The position numbers and the translations under genes are program-made. Below the pieces are notes generated by a model that was not told the DNA's origin, searched no databases, and saw nothing but the letters and a program-made list of their open reading frames with translations. This document shows, in pieces, positions 1 through 6,675 of a DNA stretch of 12,313 nt; within the stretch, counting starts at the first letter, position 1; the number at the start of each line of letters is the position of its first letter. Location of the stretch: the NCBI GenBank assembly GCA_937888735.1, contig CALASN010000156.1, positions 1-12,313 of the forward strand, in the 5' to 3' direction. The stretch is from UBA5499 sp002426275 (GTDB taxonomy: Bacteria > Bacillota > DTU084).

Positions 1-204
1 ACCCTCATTTTTCAAGGAACGACTGGCTGTTTGTTACTGCGAAAGTTGAGTTAAAAAGGGACAAACTCCCCATCATATTTTCGTCAGTAACCCTAACCAG
101 TTCCCTTGCTGTGAGAAGACCTTGTACAGATCGCGTCAGCGTTTAATTGAGACAAAACTGGAGCTCAAAGTTTGGTTGCGGCTGAAAACAGCTCGTCTGG
201 ACGT
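1..204. other. Region with no supported gene
   Basis: This stretch lies downstream of the leftward barrel-like gene that ends at 205. All forward frames close quickly. On the minus strand a short open stretch ends at the TGA at 5-7, but its only ATGs (71-76) give 23 codons and no ribosome binding site stands out. A weak hairpin (GCTG-AAAA-CAGC, 181-192) could sit past the stop of the leftward gene, but it has only a 4-bp stem and is not a convincing terminator. Confidence 0.5.
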
Positions 205-888
205 TTAAAAATGATAGCTCACACTGCAACTTAGGAAGGAGCCGCCCACAGTGATAGGGGCTACGTAACCGTCTATTTGCTGTAGCGCTATAGGATCTCC
301 CTGATATGAGCAGTGATAACTGTTTAGCTTTCGTTGTCCAATTAAAGAATATGCCAGATTGATTCCGAGCTTGCCGATTTGGAAGTCCAGTCCGCCTTCC
401 ATTGCAGGCACCAAGCCGAGGAAGCTCACGGCTACGGATTCGCCTGCGGCGGGAAACCCTTCCGCTGGAGCAGACGGCGTTTGTTCAACCTTAGCATTGT
501 AGCTGCCTACGGCGAAGACTCCGCCTAGATTTAGATAGACAGACCCCCAGCTCTTCGCCACCCGAGGACCAAATCCAAGATAAAGTCCGTGCAGGGAGGC
601 TGCGCTTCTATTGACGGAATACCTGACGATCCCATCAACTAAAGCGTTTTGCCAGGAGATTGTATTTCGAAGATATAAAACGGGAGATTGCGAGTTTGCT
701 CCTTCTTGCTGAGTCAAGCTTAAGAGATAGCCGCTTTGGTCCTGAACTGTCCAGTGGCTGGTAGCGGCTTGAGAGTGCAGCCATACGCCTTCATGTAGGC
801 CAATGCCGCAAGACCAGGTGTCTGTAGCTCGGCTCACGGGAGCGATCAGGCAAAATAAGCTCAGGAAGATGGGAAGAGTTGGCTTCAT
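205..888 (-). CDS. Secreted, outer-membrane beta-barrel-like protein of unknown function
   Basis: I do not recognise a named family. The 227-residue product starts with a clear Sec signal peptide: Lys2, a hydrophobic stretch at about residues 5-17, and likely cleavage after the S-R-A around residue 21. The mature part is rich in Gly, Tyr, Ser and alternating hydrophobic residues (such as YLGFGPRVAKSWGSVYLNLG and LDFQIGKLGINLAYSLIG) and ends in SYHF. A terminal Phe after alternating residues is the usual C-terminal signature of outer-membrane beta-barrels in diderm bacteria. Two cysteines flank the last loop region. The ATG at 886-888 follows an AGAGGTGA ribosome binding site at a normal distance. 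The gene is divergent from sfsA, with 137 bp between the starts. Location in an outer membrane is inference; a secreted beta-rich protein in a monoderm remains possible. Confidence 0.7.
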   Translation of the reverse strand: MKPTLPIFLSLFCLIAPVSRATDTWSCGIGLHEGVWLHSQAATSHWTVQDQSGYLLSLTQQEGANSQSPVLYLRNTISWQNALVDGIVRYSVNRSAASLHGLYLGFGPRVAKSWGSVYLNLGGVFAVGSYNAKVEQTPSAPAEGFPAAGESVAVSFLGLVPAMEGGLDFQIGKLGINLAYSLIGQRKLNSYHCSYQGDPIALQQIDGYVAPITVGGSFLSCSVSYHF

Positions 889-1025
889 GGAAATTCACCT
901 CTCTTAGCTGCATATTCGCGAAAAAAAACGGAGTTCCTGCTTCTGGAAATATTTCCTCCTCTTGCCAAGCAGGATTATATATGCCGGAAGCGAATTTTGG
1001 TTTAGAGCGATAATAAGGAGAAATC

Positions 1026-1724
1026 ATGGAACTAACGCTGAAATATCCATCTAGACTCATTTCCGCAACTTTTTTGGCAAGGCCCAACAGATTTTTAGCC
1101 GAAGTCCTGGTGGAAGGCTCCCAGACTTTGGTCCATGTTCCGGATCCGGGACGGCTCAAAGAACTGTTGCTGCCGAGCGCGGAGGTTTATTTGCGGCCTG
1201 CGGCAGGACCACGAAAAACGAAGTTTGATCTTGTGCTGGTTAAGAAGGACGAAACGCTGATTTCTTTGGACAGTATCCTCCCCAATAGACTAGTTGCCCG
1301 GGCCCTTGAGGCGGGTTTTTTCTCAGAACTGGTCCGGTATCCCATAATTCAGAGGGAAATGCAATATGGAGCAAGCAGGTTGGATTTTTGTCTCACAGGC
1401 CCGGAGGAGAAATGCCTGCTGGAAGTGAAATCAGTGACTTTGGTGCAGAACAAGCTCGCTCTATTTCCCGATGCCCCTACCCAAAGAGGAGCCAGGCATC
1501 TGCGGGAATTGAGCAAAGCCAGAGCGGAAGGAATGCGCGCCATAGTTTTATTCATCATTCAAAGATCCGACGCCGCCGCATTTTCACCGCATAAGAAAAT
1601 GGATCCGGTCTTTACTGAGACGTTAAAACAAGCGTACGTTTCGGGCGTGGAAATCTGGGCATATAAATGCTCGCTCACTTTGCAGGCAATAACGCTGGGA
1701 AGCCCTGTACCCGTGGTTTTATGA
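1026..1724 (+). CDS. sfsA: SfsA family protein (sugar fermentation stimulation homolog)
   Basis: The 232-residue product matches SfsA in length and motifs. The N-terminal OB-like part contains the family signature HVPDPGRLKELL, followed by the SILPNRLVARAL region. The C-terminal part carries a PD-(D/E)xK-like core: SRLDFCL, then E133-V-K135-S-V-T-L, then FPDAPTQRGARHLREL at about 147-162. SfsA was named in E. coli for stimulating maltose metabolism genes and is thought to bind DNA; the nuclease-like core suggests nucleic-acid processing, but the biochemical role is not established. The ATG at 1026 has an AAGGAG ribosome binding site at 1015-1020. The LiaF-like gene follows 49 bp later on the same strand, so the two may be co-transcribed, though a functional link is not obvious. 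Confidence 0.93.
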   Translation: MELTLKYPSRLISATFLARPNRFLAEVLVEGSQTLVHVPDPGRLKELLLPSAEVYLRPAAGPRKTKFDLVLVKKDETLISLDSILPNRLVARALEAGFFSELVRYPIIQREMQYGASRLDFCLTGPEEKCLLEVKSVTLVQNKLALFPDAPTQRGARHLRELSKARAEGMRAIVLFIIQRSDAAAFSPHKKMDPVFTETLKQAYVSGVEIWAYKCSLTLQAITLGSPVPVVL

Positions 1725-1773
1725 AGGAAGAAGTCTTCTTTGCTGGGAATTAATACGAGAAGGAGTGATACGC

Positions 1774-2457
1774 ATGAATAGCATGCGCAGTAAAGTTTGG
1801 GGGATCGGCGTCATTTGGTTAGGCCTCGCCTTACTTGCCCGGAATTTCAATCTCGTTTTCTTTAGGGATTTTTTGAGTCAGTTTTGGCCGCTTTTGATTG
1901 TACTGTTTGGTCTCACCTATTTCATGGAATCTGGAAAGGAAAGCAAAGCGGTTGGTTTGCTCATTGTCGTTTTGGGCTTGGGACTTTTAGGCGATCACCT
2001 GGGTTGGTTTGCGTTTAATATGCGTAATTTTTGGAATATATTTTGGGCGCTGGCCTTGATCCTCTTCGGTTGGCTGATCCTCAGCGGGGGAGCAGCCGGC
2101 AAGCCCAATCTAGTCGTGATGGGCGGCCTGGAACGCAAAGGCTCGCCTTGGGAGCTAAAAAGCGGTTCGTTTTTTGTTATTATGGGAGGAGTGGACTTGG
2201 ATTTAAGAGATGCGGTTATACCGGAAGGGGAAACGAATTTAGACTTCACTATAGTCATGGGCGGCGTTGATCTTCGCGTGCCTGAAGATATTGAAGTTCA
2301 TTGCCAGGGTTCCGCTGTCTTAGGAGGCCTGGAATTTTTCGGGCAAAGCGCCGGCGGAATCTATGGGGGACGCACCTTGCAACAGGGCAGCGTAACTGCC
2401 GGGAAAAAGGTCACAATCACCTGCCGGACGCTGATGGGCGGCGTGGAAATAAAATAA
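1774..2457 (+). CDS. LiaF-like membrane protein (LiaI/LiaF-type TM region plus cell-wall-stress-response C-terminal domain)
   Basis: The product has 227 residues from the ATG at 1774. I prefer this to the in-frame GTG at 1765 because the AAGGAG ribosome binding site (1760-1765) overlaps that GTG and sits 8 nt before the ATG. The N-terminal half holds about four hydrophobic segments (roughly residues 8-22, 36-51, 57-74 and 87-103), like the DUF5668/LiaI-LiaF transmembrane region. The C-terminal half is soluble and beta-rich with repeated turns: VVMGGLERK, VIMGGVDLDL, IVMGGVDLRVP, AVLGGLEFFG and LMGGVEIK. This is the pattern of the LiaF C-terminal family, which in Bacillus subtilis LiaF restrains the LiaRS cell-envelope stress response. 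No LiaR/LiaS-type sensor kinase or regulator is in the window, so its partner is unknown. Family assignment is fairly sure; the role is inferred. Confidence 0.85.
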   Translation: MNSMRSKVWGIGVIWLGLALLARNFNLVFFRDFLSQFWPLLIVLFGLTYFMESGKESKAVGLLIVVLGLGLLGDHLGWFAFNMRNFWNIFWALALILFGWLILSGGAAGKPNLVVMGGLERKGSPWELKSGSFFVIMGGVDLDLRDAVIPEGETNLDFTIVMGGVDLRVPEDIEVHCQGSAVLGGLEFFGQSAGGIYGGRTLQQGSVTAGKKVTITCRTLMGGVEIK

Positions 2458-2530
2458 CGTCTTCAGCTTGCGGCTGAGGAGTCATTTCAGCGTTCAAGCA
2501 GCTCAGGCAGCTTTATGGACGAAAAGGAGG

Positions 2531-2556
2531 AAAAGCCATCCCGCGGGATGGCTTTT
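2531..2556. terminator. Bidirectional rho-independent terminator
   Basis: A perfect 26-bp palindrome, AAAAGCCATCCCG followed by its exact complement CGGGATGGCTTTT, forms a GC-rich stem flanked by an A-tract and a T-tract. It lies in the 148-bp gap between the converging LiaF-like gene (ends 2457) and the TM1266-like gene (ends 2606), so it can terminate transcription from both sides. The T-tract is only four bases on each strand, which is short. Confidence 0.85.
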
Positions 2557-2605
2557 CTGCATTGGGAAAATCATGTCAAGCCAGAGGCGAGAGTGCGGCG
2601 CTCCA

Positions 2606-2866
2606 TCAGTCCAAAGAGATTTGCACCAGCTTCGCCTTGGTACCGGAGACCGCGTTCAGCTCTGTTTCCAACGCCTTGAGGCTCTCATCTGCGCCGGCAA
2701 GCTGCAGAAAGATGACCCCATGGTTTGTGCATCTGTCTTCAGTTCCCTCGTGCAACCCCAATCTGGCTTTGATCTGGCAGCCATATTTAGTGAGGATGCT
2801 CTGAAGTTGAGGCGCGGTATCCACCCGATTGCCAAGAACAATGACCATCGTCGAGATTTTAGACAT
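2606..2866 (-). CDS. TM1266-family putative iron-only hydrogenase system regulator (small ACT-like protein)
   Basis: The 86-residue product fits the small ferredoxin-fold/ACT-like family represented by Thermotoga TM1266, usually annotated as a putative iron-only hydrogenase system regulator. Visible features are the first strand STMVIVLGNR, the helix with the LQSILTKYGCQIKARLGL segment (family pattern: a helix then a strand with R-x-G), a third strand GVIFLQLAG, a helix ending in ALETELNAV, and the final strand KAKLVQISL. The ATG at 2864-2866 has a strong GAGGAGG ribosome binding site at 2874-2880 (plus coordinates). The esterase gene lies 79 bp upstream on the same strand, so they may form a transcription unit ending at the 2531-2556 terminator. 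No hydrogenase or hydrogenase maturase gene is in the window, so the named role is by family only. Confidence 0.8.
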   Translation of the reverse strand: MSKISTMVIVLGNRVDTAPQLQSILTKYGCQIKARLGLHEGTEDRCTNHGVIFLQLAGADESLKALETELNAVSGTKAKLVQISLD

Positions 2867-2945
2867 TCTGTTCCCTCCTCGTTTGTTAGTATTTTCTATT
2901 TCTAGTTTTAATTATCCCCCAGATGATGTCAGCAGAGATAAAACA

Positions 2946-3707
2946 TCACGAGGCGCGGGTAAAGCCCAGATCCCGCAGCCACTTGCCGCAAAGCTCCGTC
3001 CAGTCTGCGCTCAGCCCTTCGCCAAGGCCTAAGCCATGTCTGCCGTGAGGGAAGACGTGCAGGGCAAAAGGGACATCATGATCCCGCAAGGCTTTTGCCA
3101 ATAAGAGGCTGTTTTCCACAGGCACGCCGTCATCGTCTGCAGTATGCCAGATAAAGGCGGGAGGGGTTTGGCTGCTTACTGCCTTTTCCAAAGAAAACTC
3201 CTCCACAAGGTTTGCAGGCGGATTTTCACCCAAAAGGTTAATCATCGATTCCCGATGTCCATAGGGACCGAAGGAAATCACAGGATAACAGAGGATCATG
3301 GCATCTGGACGAGAAGACACCCGTGCCTGAGGATCTTCGGAGGCGACGTTGCCGGGGGTAAAGAAGACGCCGCTTGCGGCCGCCAGGTGGCCGCCGGCGG
3401 AAAAACCCAAAATGCCAATCTGGCTGGGCTCGATATTGAAAGCTTTCGCTTGGCTGCGCAGATACCGGATCGCCTTTTGCGCATCATTGAGCGGCGCTGG
3501 ATGGCGAGCCAGACGATAGTGCAGAACGAATGCCGCATAGCCCAGACTGTTTGCCCATCGGGCAATTGGTTCTCCCTCGTGGGGAGCTAAGTCGGCGTAA
3601 GCGCCGCCGGGGCAGACGATGATGGCTCCAACTGGTTTTTTGGAAGGAACCGGATAAGGATAGAGCAACGCTTTATGATCTTGCGAAAGAGGAATTGACG
3701 ATTGCAT
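2946..3707 (-). CDS. Alpha/beta-hydrolase, acetyl-esterase / acetylxylan-esterase type
   Basis: The 253-residue product has the complete layout of the short-chain acetylesterase alpha/beta-hydrolases. An oxyanion-hole segment CPGGAY is at about 32-37, the nucleophile elbow G101-F-S103-A-G-G at 101-106, an acidic segment TADDDGVPVENS with the probable catalytic Asp (192 or 193), and the catalytic His in HGRHGLGL (His224). There is no signal peptide, so it is likely cytoplasmic and would act on imported acetylated sugars or similar esters; the true substrate cannot be read. I choose the ATG at 3705-3707 rather than the TTG six codons upstream (3725), because GGGAGGAG overlaps that TTG and stands 8 nt before the ATG. 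It heads a leftward pair with the TM1266-like gene and is divergent from the nuclease cassette, with 173 bp between starts. Confidence 0.88.
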   Translation of the reverse strand: MQSSIPLSQDHKALLYPYPVPSKKPVGAIIVCPGGAYADLAPHEGEPIARWANSLGYAAFVLHYRLARHPAPLNDAQKAIRYLRSQAKAFNIEPSQIGILGFSAGGHLAAASGVFFTPGNVASEDPQARVSSRPDAMILCYPVISFGPYGHRESMINLLGENPPANLVEEFSLEKAVSSQTPPAFIWHTADDDGVPVENSLLLAKALRDHDVPFALHVFPHGRHGLGLGEGLSADWTELCGKWLRDLGFTRAS

Positions 3708-3744
3708 GAGAAAGACTCCTCCCAATAGGTTTTAATAAAGTATT

Positions 3745-3771
3745 CTGCCAAAGCATGGCAGTTCCTGCAGG
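3745..3771. other. Inverted repeat and palindrome between the esterase gene and the cassette
   Basis: CTGCCA-AAGCA-TGGCAG (3745-3761) is a perfect 6-bp stem with a 5-nt loop. It is followed at once by the 8-bp palindrome CCTGCAGG (3764-3771). The position, upstream of both divergent genes, would suit an operator. Neither strand has a clean T-tract of terminator type. Function is a guess. Confidence 0.3.
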
Positions 3772-3795
3772 TTTTAAGCCGCCAAATAGAGAATT

Positions 3796-3826
3796 ATGAC
3801 AGTATGGAAAAATTGAAACTGATAAT
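3796..3826 (+). promoter_or_regulatory. Possible promoter of the three-gene cassette
   Basis: ATGACA (3796-3801) matches five of six bases of the -35 consensus and GATAAT (3821-3826) five of six of the -10 consensus. The 19-nt spacer is longer than ideal. The pair lies 55 bp before the coiled-coil gene's start and is the best sigma-70-like candidate I find in this gap. Confidence 0.35.
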
Positions 3827-3880
3827 ATAGGAGAGAGAAGGTGTTGTTGGCAAAAATGGAAAAAGAGGGGGAAACGTGCA

Positions 3881-4843
3881 ATGGACGAAGAAATATGGAG
3901 CGCGTATCTGGACTCGCTCTCATTGAAAGAGCTACGGGATTTCGCCCAGATGCTGGCTCTGCCGGTGCCCGGGTATCGCAAAGAACATAAGAATACTCCC
4001 AAGAAGATTCTCTTGAATCATTTTAGAAAATATCCGGTTTTAGCCAAAAGAGTATTTGAGCTTGCGGAGATCAGGAAGCAGATCAGGGACGAGACAGAAA
4101 ACAAAATTGAAAATATCAAAGAAAATCTGGCGGAATATATCTCTTCTTATGGGTGCTTGCAATTAACCGCGGCGCTAGCTTCCAGCGATGTACAAGAACT
4201 TCAAGAGTTGGCAGATGAATTATTCGATATTCTAAAAGACGCAAACAATAGAGAAAAAGCTTCAGCGGCAAAGGCGGAACCACCAAGCGGGGAATTAAAG
4301 GTTGAACTCGAAAAACTAAATAAAAAGCTCAAGAAAATCGAAAAACAGCATAAGGAATTACAAAGCAAAAATGAAAACTTGCAGGCGAAGTTAGAAAAGG
4401 AGCGGGAGAGCTGGAAGAAAAAAGCCGCCGCCTTCCAGCAGAGCATAGAGCGGAAGGACGAAGAGCTCGCATTGTGGCAGAGCAGGAACGAACGAATAAA
4501 ATTACAGGTCGCACAGCTAGAAACGGAAAAGAGCAAAATGGAACAAGAGCTGACTGATTCGTGCCGGAAGATTTTGGTGGCAGGCACGGAAGATCGTCCT
4601 CCGCAAAGAAATAGGATTGGAAATGAACAGGTCATCATCACTTATGCGGCTTGCCAGGGGGAAGACATCTCGCATCTGTTCCGGCAGCAAGATTACATTT
4701 TCCTGCAATCAACGGGTTTATCTAATCTACTGCGGGCTAAGATTTACACGCTCTGTCTGCGGTTGGGCAAACAGCCGCTGGAAGTGACGGGAGAGGAAGA
4801 AGTGCTGGAAAAGCTGGCAAAAGTTTTGGAGGAGAGAAAATGA
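3881..4843 (+). CDS. Coiled-coil protein, first gene of the McrBC-like cassette
   Basis: The 320-residue product shows three parts. Residues about 12-50 (SLSLKELRDFAQMLALPV, then a Lys-rich helix) resemble the helix-extension-helix of SAP or Rho-N nucleic-acid-binding domains. Residues about 137-235 are a long charged coiled coil rich in Lys, Glu and Gln. The C-terminus from about 250 looks like a small alternating strand/helix domain: VIITYAACQG, then DYIFLQSTGLSNLLRAK (from D271), then LGKQPLEVTG and a final helix. This spacing recalls the end of DUF2325 domains, but the match is tentative. There is no signal peptide or membrane segment. The ATG at 3881 has a modest GAGGGGG ribosome binding site. 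Its stop overlaps the next gene's start (ATGA, 4840-4843), implying coupled translation. The gene is visibly richer in A and in AAA lysine codons than its neighbours. I infer a structural or sensor subunit of the system. Confidence 0.82.
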   Translation: MDEEIWSAYLDSLSLKELRDFAQMLALPVPGYRKEHKNTPKKILLNHFRKYPVLAKRVFELAEIRKQIRDETENKIENIKENLAEYISSYGCLQLTAALASSDVQELQELADELFDILKDANNREKASAAKAEPPSGELKVELEKLNKKLKKIEKQHKELQSKNENLQAKLEKERESWKKKAAAFQQSIERKDEELALWQSRNERIKLQVAQLETEKSKMEQELTDSCRKILVAGTEDRPPQRNRIGNEQVIITYAACQGEDISHLFRQQDYIFLQSTGLSNLLRAKIYTLCLRLGKQPLEVTGEEEVLEKLAKVLEERK

Positions 4844-6675
4844 CAAAAAAATGGGAGTGCCTGTTGGCCGGCAGACTAGCCTTAAAAGAAGAACTTCTGG
4901 AAGGACAAGAGCCGGTTTTCATAAATAATAATGACGCCGTGCAATTCTTGCTAAAAGTGCAGAGCTACGGACCTGAAGACTGCCCCACAGACGAGCTGTT
5001 CACCTGTTGGGGCAATAAGATAGAACGATTTGGTTTTGAAGATGATTCCCGTTTATATGAACCGGTACGCACAGATAAACTGGTCAAATTATTGCAAGAT
5101 AAAATAATACTGTTTAAGCCAAGCGCCAGTCATAGCGGAGACGGAAGGATACATTATATCGCGGAACCAAAGGCCCTCTTAGATAGGCCGGCGGAAGTGG
5201 ACAGCCAAACGAAATTGCTACCGCTTTTGCTGGCCGGCTTTGAAGGAGATGCCTTGAGCGAAGCGCTGCTGGAGCGAAAAACTTTGGGACGTTTCCAGAG
5301 TTATCCCAGGGAAATGCCGCAGCCGATTGCCGTGGTAGACAGCTGCCTTGCTCAGGTTTACGGTCCGGTAGCGGGCCTGGTGAGCAGGCGTGATGAACTG
5401 ACAGCCATAATTCAAGAGCCTTTACGCAAAGCGCCGTTTCCCAGCCAATTCGCCCAGACGGCTCTCATTTATGAAAATTTGATTTTGCTTGCCGAAAACG
5501 TAGCGCAAAAGCTGGAGAAGGAGCTAAAAGAAGGCCAAGAGGTAACCGCGCCGGACAGTGGGCAAATCGTTCATGAGGCCGGTTCTCCTGTAGAAGTTAG
5601 ATTTCTGGAAGATTTCCATGCCTTCACCCGCTCCGCGGGATTTTTATACAGCAAAGAAGACATGGAAAACCTGCATTTAGCATTCAAATGCGGCAGTTTA
5701 GTGCTTTTAGCCGGCATGACCGGCATCGGTAAGTCCCAGCTTGTCCGGCTTTACGGAAAGATGTTGGGCTTGGGAGAAAGGTTTTTGATGTTGCCTGTAA
5801 GTCCCACTTGGCATGAAGATGCGGATCTCATCGGCTATTTGGATACTTTAAATATGCTCTACAGGCCTTCCACAGAGCTGGTGGATTTGCTTTTGGCTGC
5901 TCAGGCCAATCCCGAGGCTTTATACCTGATCTGTTTTGATGAGATGAATCTGGCGCGGCCTGAGCATTATTTTGCGCAGTTTCTCAGCGTCCTGGAAGCG
6001 CCTGCTGAAGAGCGGTATCTCACATTGTATAATCCCAAACTGCAAAGCCGGGTTTATAACTCCGGCCTCTATCCGGCTAAGGTGAGAATCGGCGATAATG
6101 TGCTGTTTGCAGGCACGATCAATGTGGACGAATCTACTTACGCTTTCAGCGACAAACTCCTGGACCGGGCCAATGTGATCAGCCTCCAGCTGGATTCTTT
6201 CACTGAGCTGGCGAGACTGGTTCCCTGCCAGGCCCCCAGAATCTATCCTGTCAGCGCGGGAAGCTATAACGGTTGGCGTTACAGCGCCTGCTCCGGCCTT
6301 TCCTTGCGAGACAGCGAGCTGGCCTTTTTTGAAGAACTGCAGGCGGCTTTTGAGGAAGTAGACTTGCAGCGCGGATTCGGCTACCGCGTCTTGCGGCAGA
6401 TAGATTGTTATCTGGCCAATCTTCCCCAGATGAAAGATTGGCTTACCCGAGGCGAGGCTCTGGATCTGCAGGTAGAGCAAAGGATTCTCCCTAAGCTTAG
6501 AGGGCCTAAGGAACAATGGGAAGCTCTGATCGGAAGGCTTAAGGGAGGAGAACTCGCCGATAGCCTGTTGGAGAAGGTCTTCAATCAATATCCCATGGTG
6601 AGCGACTTTTCCCGTTCCCGCTCTGCCTTGAAGCGGAAAGCAAAGGAGCTGGGCTGGTATGGGTATGCGTCGTAA
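4840..6675 (+). CDS. McrB-like AAA+ NTPase
   Basis: The 611-residue product has an unrecognised N-terminal region (about 1-270) and a C-terminal AAA+ module of the McrB type. Walker A is GMTGIGKS at 292-299. Walker B is LICFDEMN at 363-370, with D367 and E368. The sensor/signature segment is GTINVDES (N428) and is followed by DKLLDRANVI at 438-447, whose Arg443 is a candidate arginine finger. This N-V-D-E-S form differs from the N-T-A-D-R-S of E. coli McrB but is the form I associate with AAA+ partners of DUF2357 nucleases. In McrBC the motor assembles as a ring, hydrolyses GTP and drives the McrC nuclease; nucleotide choice here cannot be read. The gene overlaps the coiled-coil gene by 4 nt and the nuclease gene by 17 nt. 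No helicase or methyltransferase motif is seen. Confidence 0.92.
   Translation: MTKKWECLLAGRLALKEELLEGQEPVFINNNDAVQFLLKVQSYGPEDCPTDELFTCWGNKIERFGFEDDSRLYEPVRTDKLVKLLQDKIILFKPSASHSGDGRIHYIAEPKALLDRPAEVDSQTKLLPLLLAGFEGDALSEALLERKTLGRFQSYPREMPQPIAVVDSCLAQVYGPVAGLVSRRDELTAIIQEPLRKAPFPSQFAQTALIYENLILLAENVAQKLEKELKEGQEVTAPDSGQIVHEAGSPVEVRFLEDFHAFTRSAGFLYSKEDMENLHLAFKCGSLVLLAGMTGIGKSQLVRLYGKMLGLGERFLMLPVSPTWHEDADLIGYLDTLNMLYRPSTELVDLLLAAQANPEALYLICFDEMNLARPEHYFAQFLSVLEAPAEERYLTLYNPKLQSRVYNSGLYPAKVRIGDNVLFAGTINVDESTYAFSDKLLDRANVISLQLDSFTELARLVPCQAPRIYPVSAGSYNGWRYSACSGLSLRDSELAFFEELQAAFEEVDLQRGFGYRVLRQIDCYLANLPQMKDWLTRGEALDLQVEQRILPKLRGPKEQWEALIGRLKGGELADSLLEKVFNQYPMVSDFSRSRSALKRKAKELGWYGYAS

Noticed and set aside
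5..142. Open minus-strand stretch of about 45 codons ending at the TGA at 5-7
   Set aside because: The only ATGs (71-76) leave 23 codons, there is no ribosome binding site, and I recognise no family. A gene remnant cannot be excluded.
791..1159. Minus-strand open frame of 122 codons bridging the gap between the barrel gene and sfsA
   Set aside because: It is antisense to sfsA at one end and overlaps the barrel gene's start at the other. Both of those genes have clear ribosome binding sites and protein-level support, and this frame has no recognisable motif.
1728..1740. AAGAAG-T-CTTCTT symmetry just after sfsA
   Set aside because: The stem is AT-rich with a 1-nt centre and is not followed by a T-tract long enough for a terminator. 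It is more likely chance.
2461..2479. Small hairpin CTTCAGC / GCTGAGG after the LiaF-like gene
   Set aside because: A 7-bp stem with one G-U pair and no T-tract; the palindrome at 2531-2556 is a much better terminator.
2468..2905. Plus-strand open frame of 145 codons over the TM1266-like gene
   Set aside because: It runs through the perfect terminator palindrome and is antisense to a gene with a strong ribosome binding site and family match. Its composition (many Arg, Ser, Cys) looks like a shadow.
5920..6588. Minus-strand open frame of 222 codons inside the AAA+ gene
   Set aside because: It is antisense to the conserved AAA+ motifs; long antisense frames are common opposite GC-moderate coding sequence, and no domain is visible.
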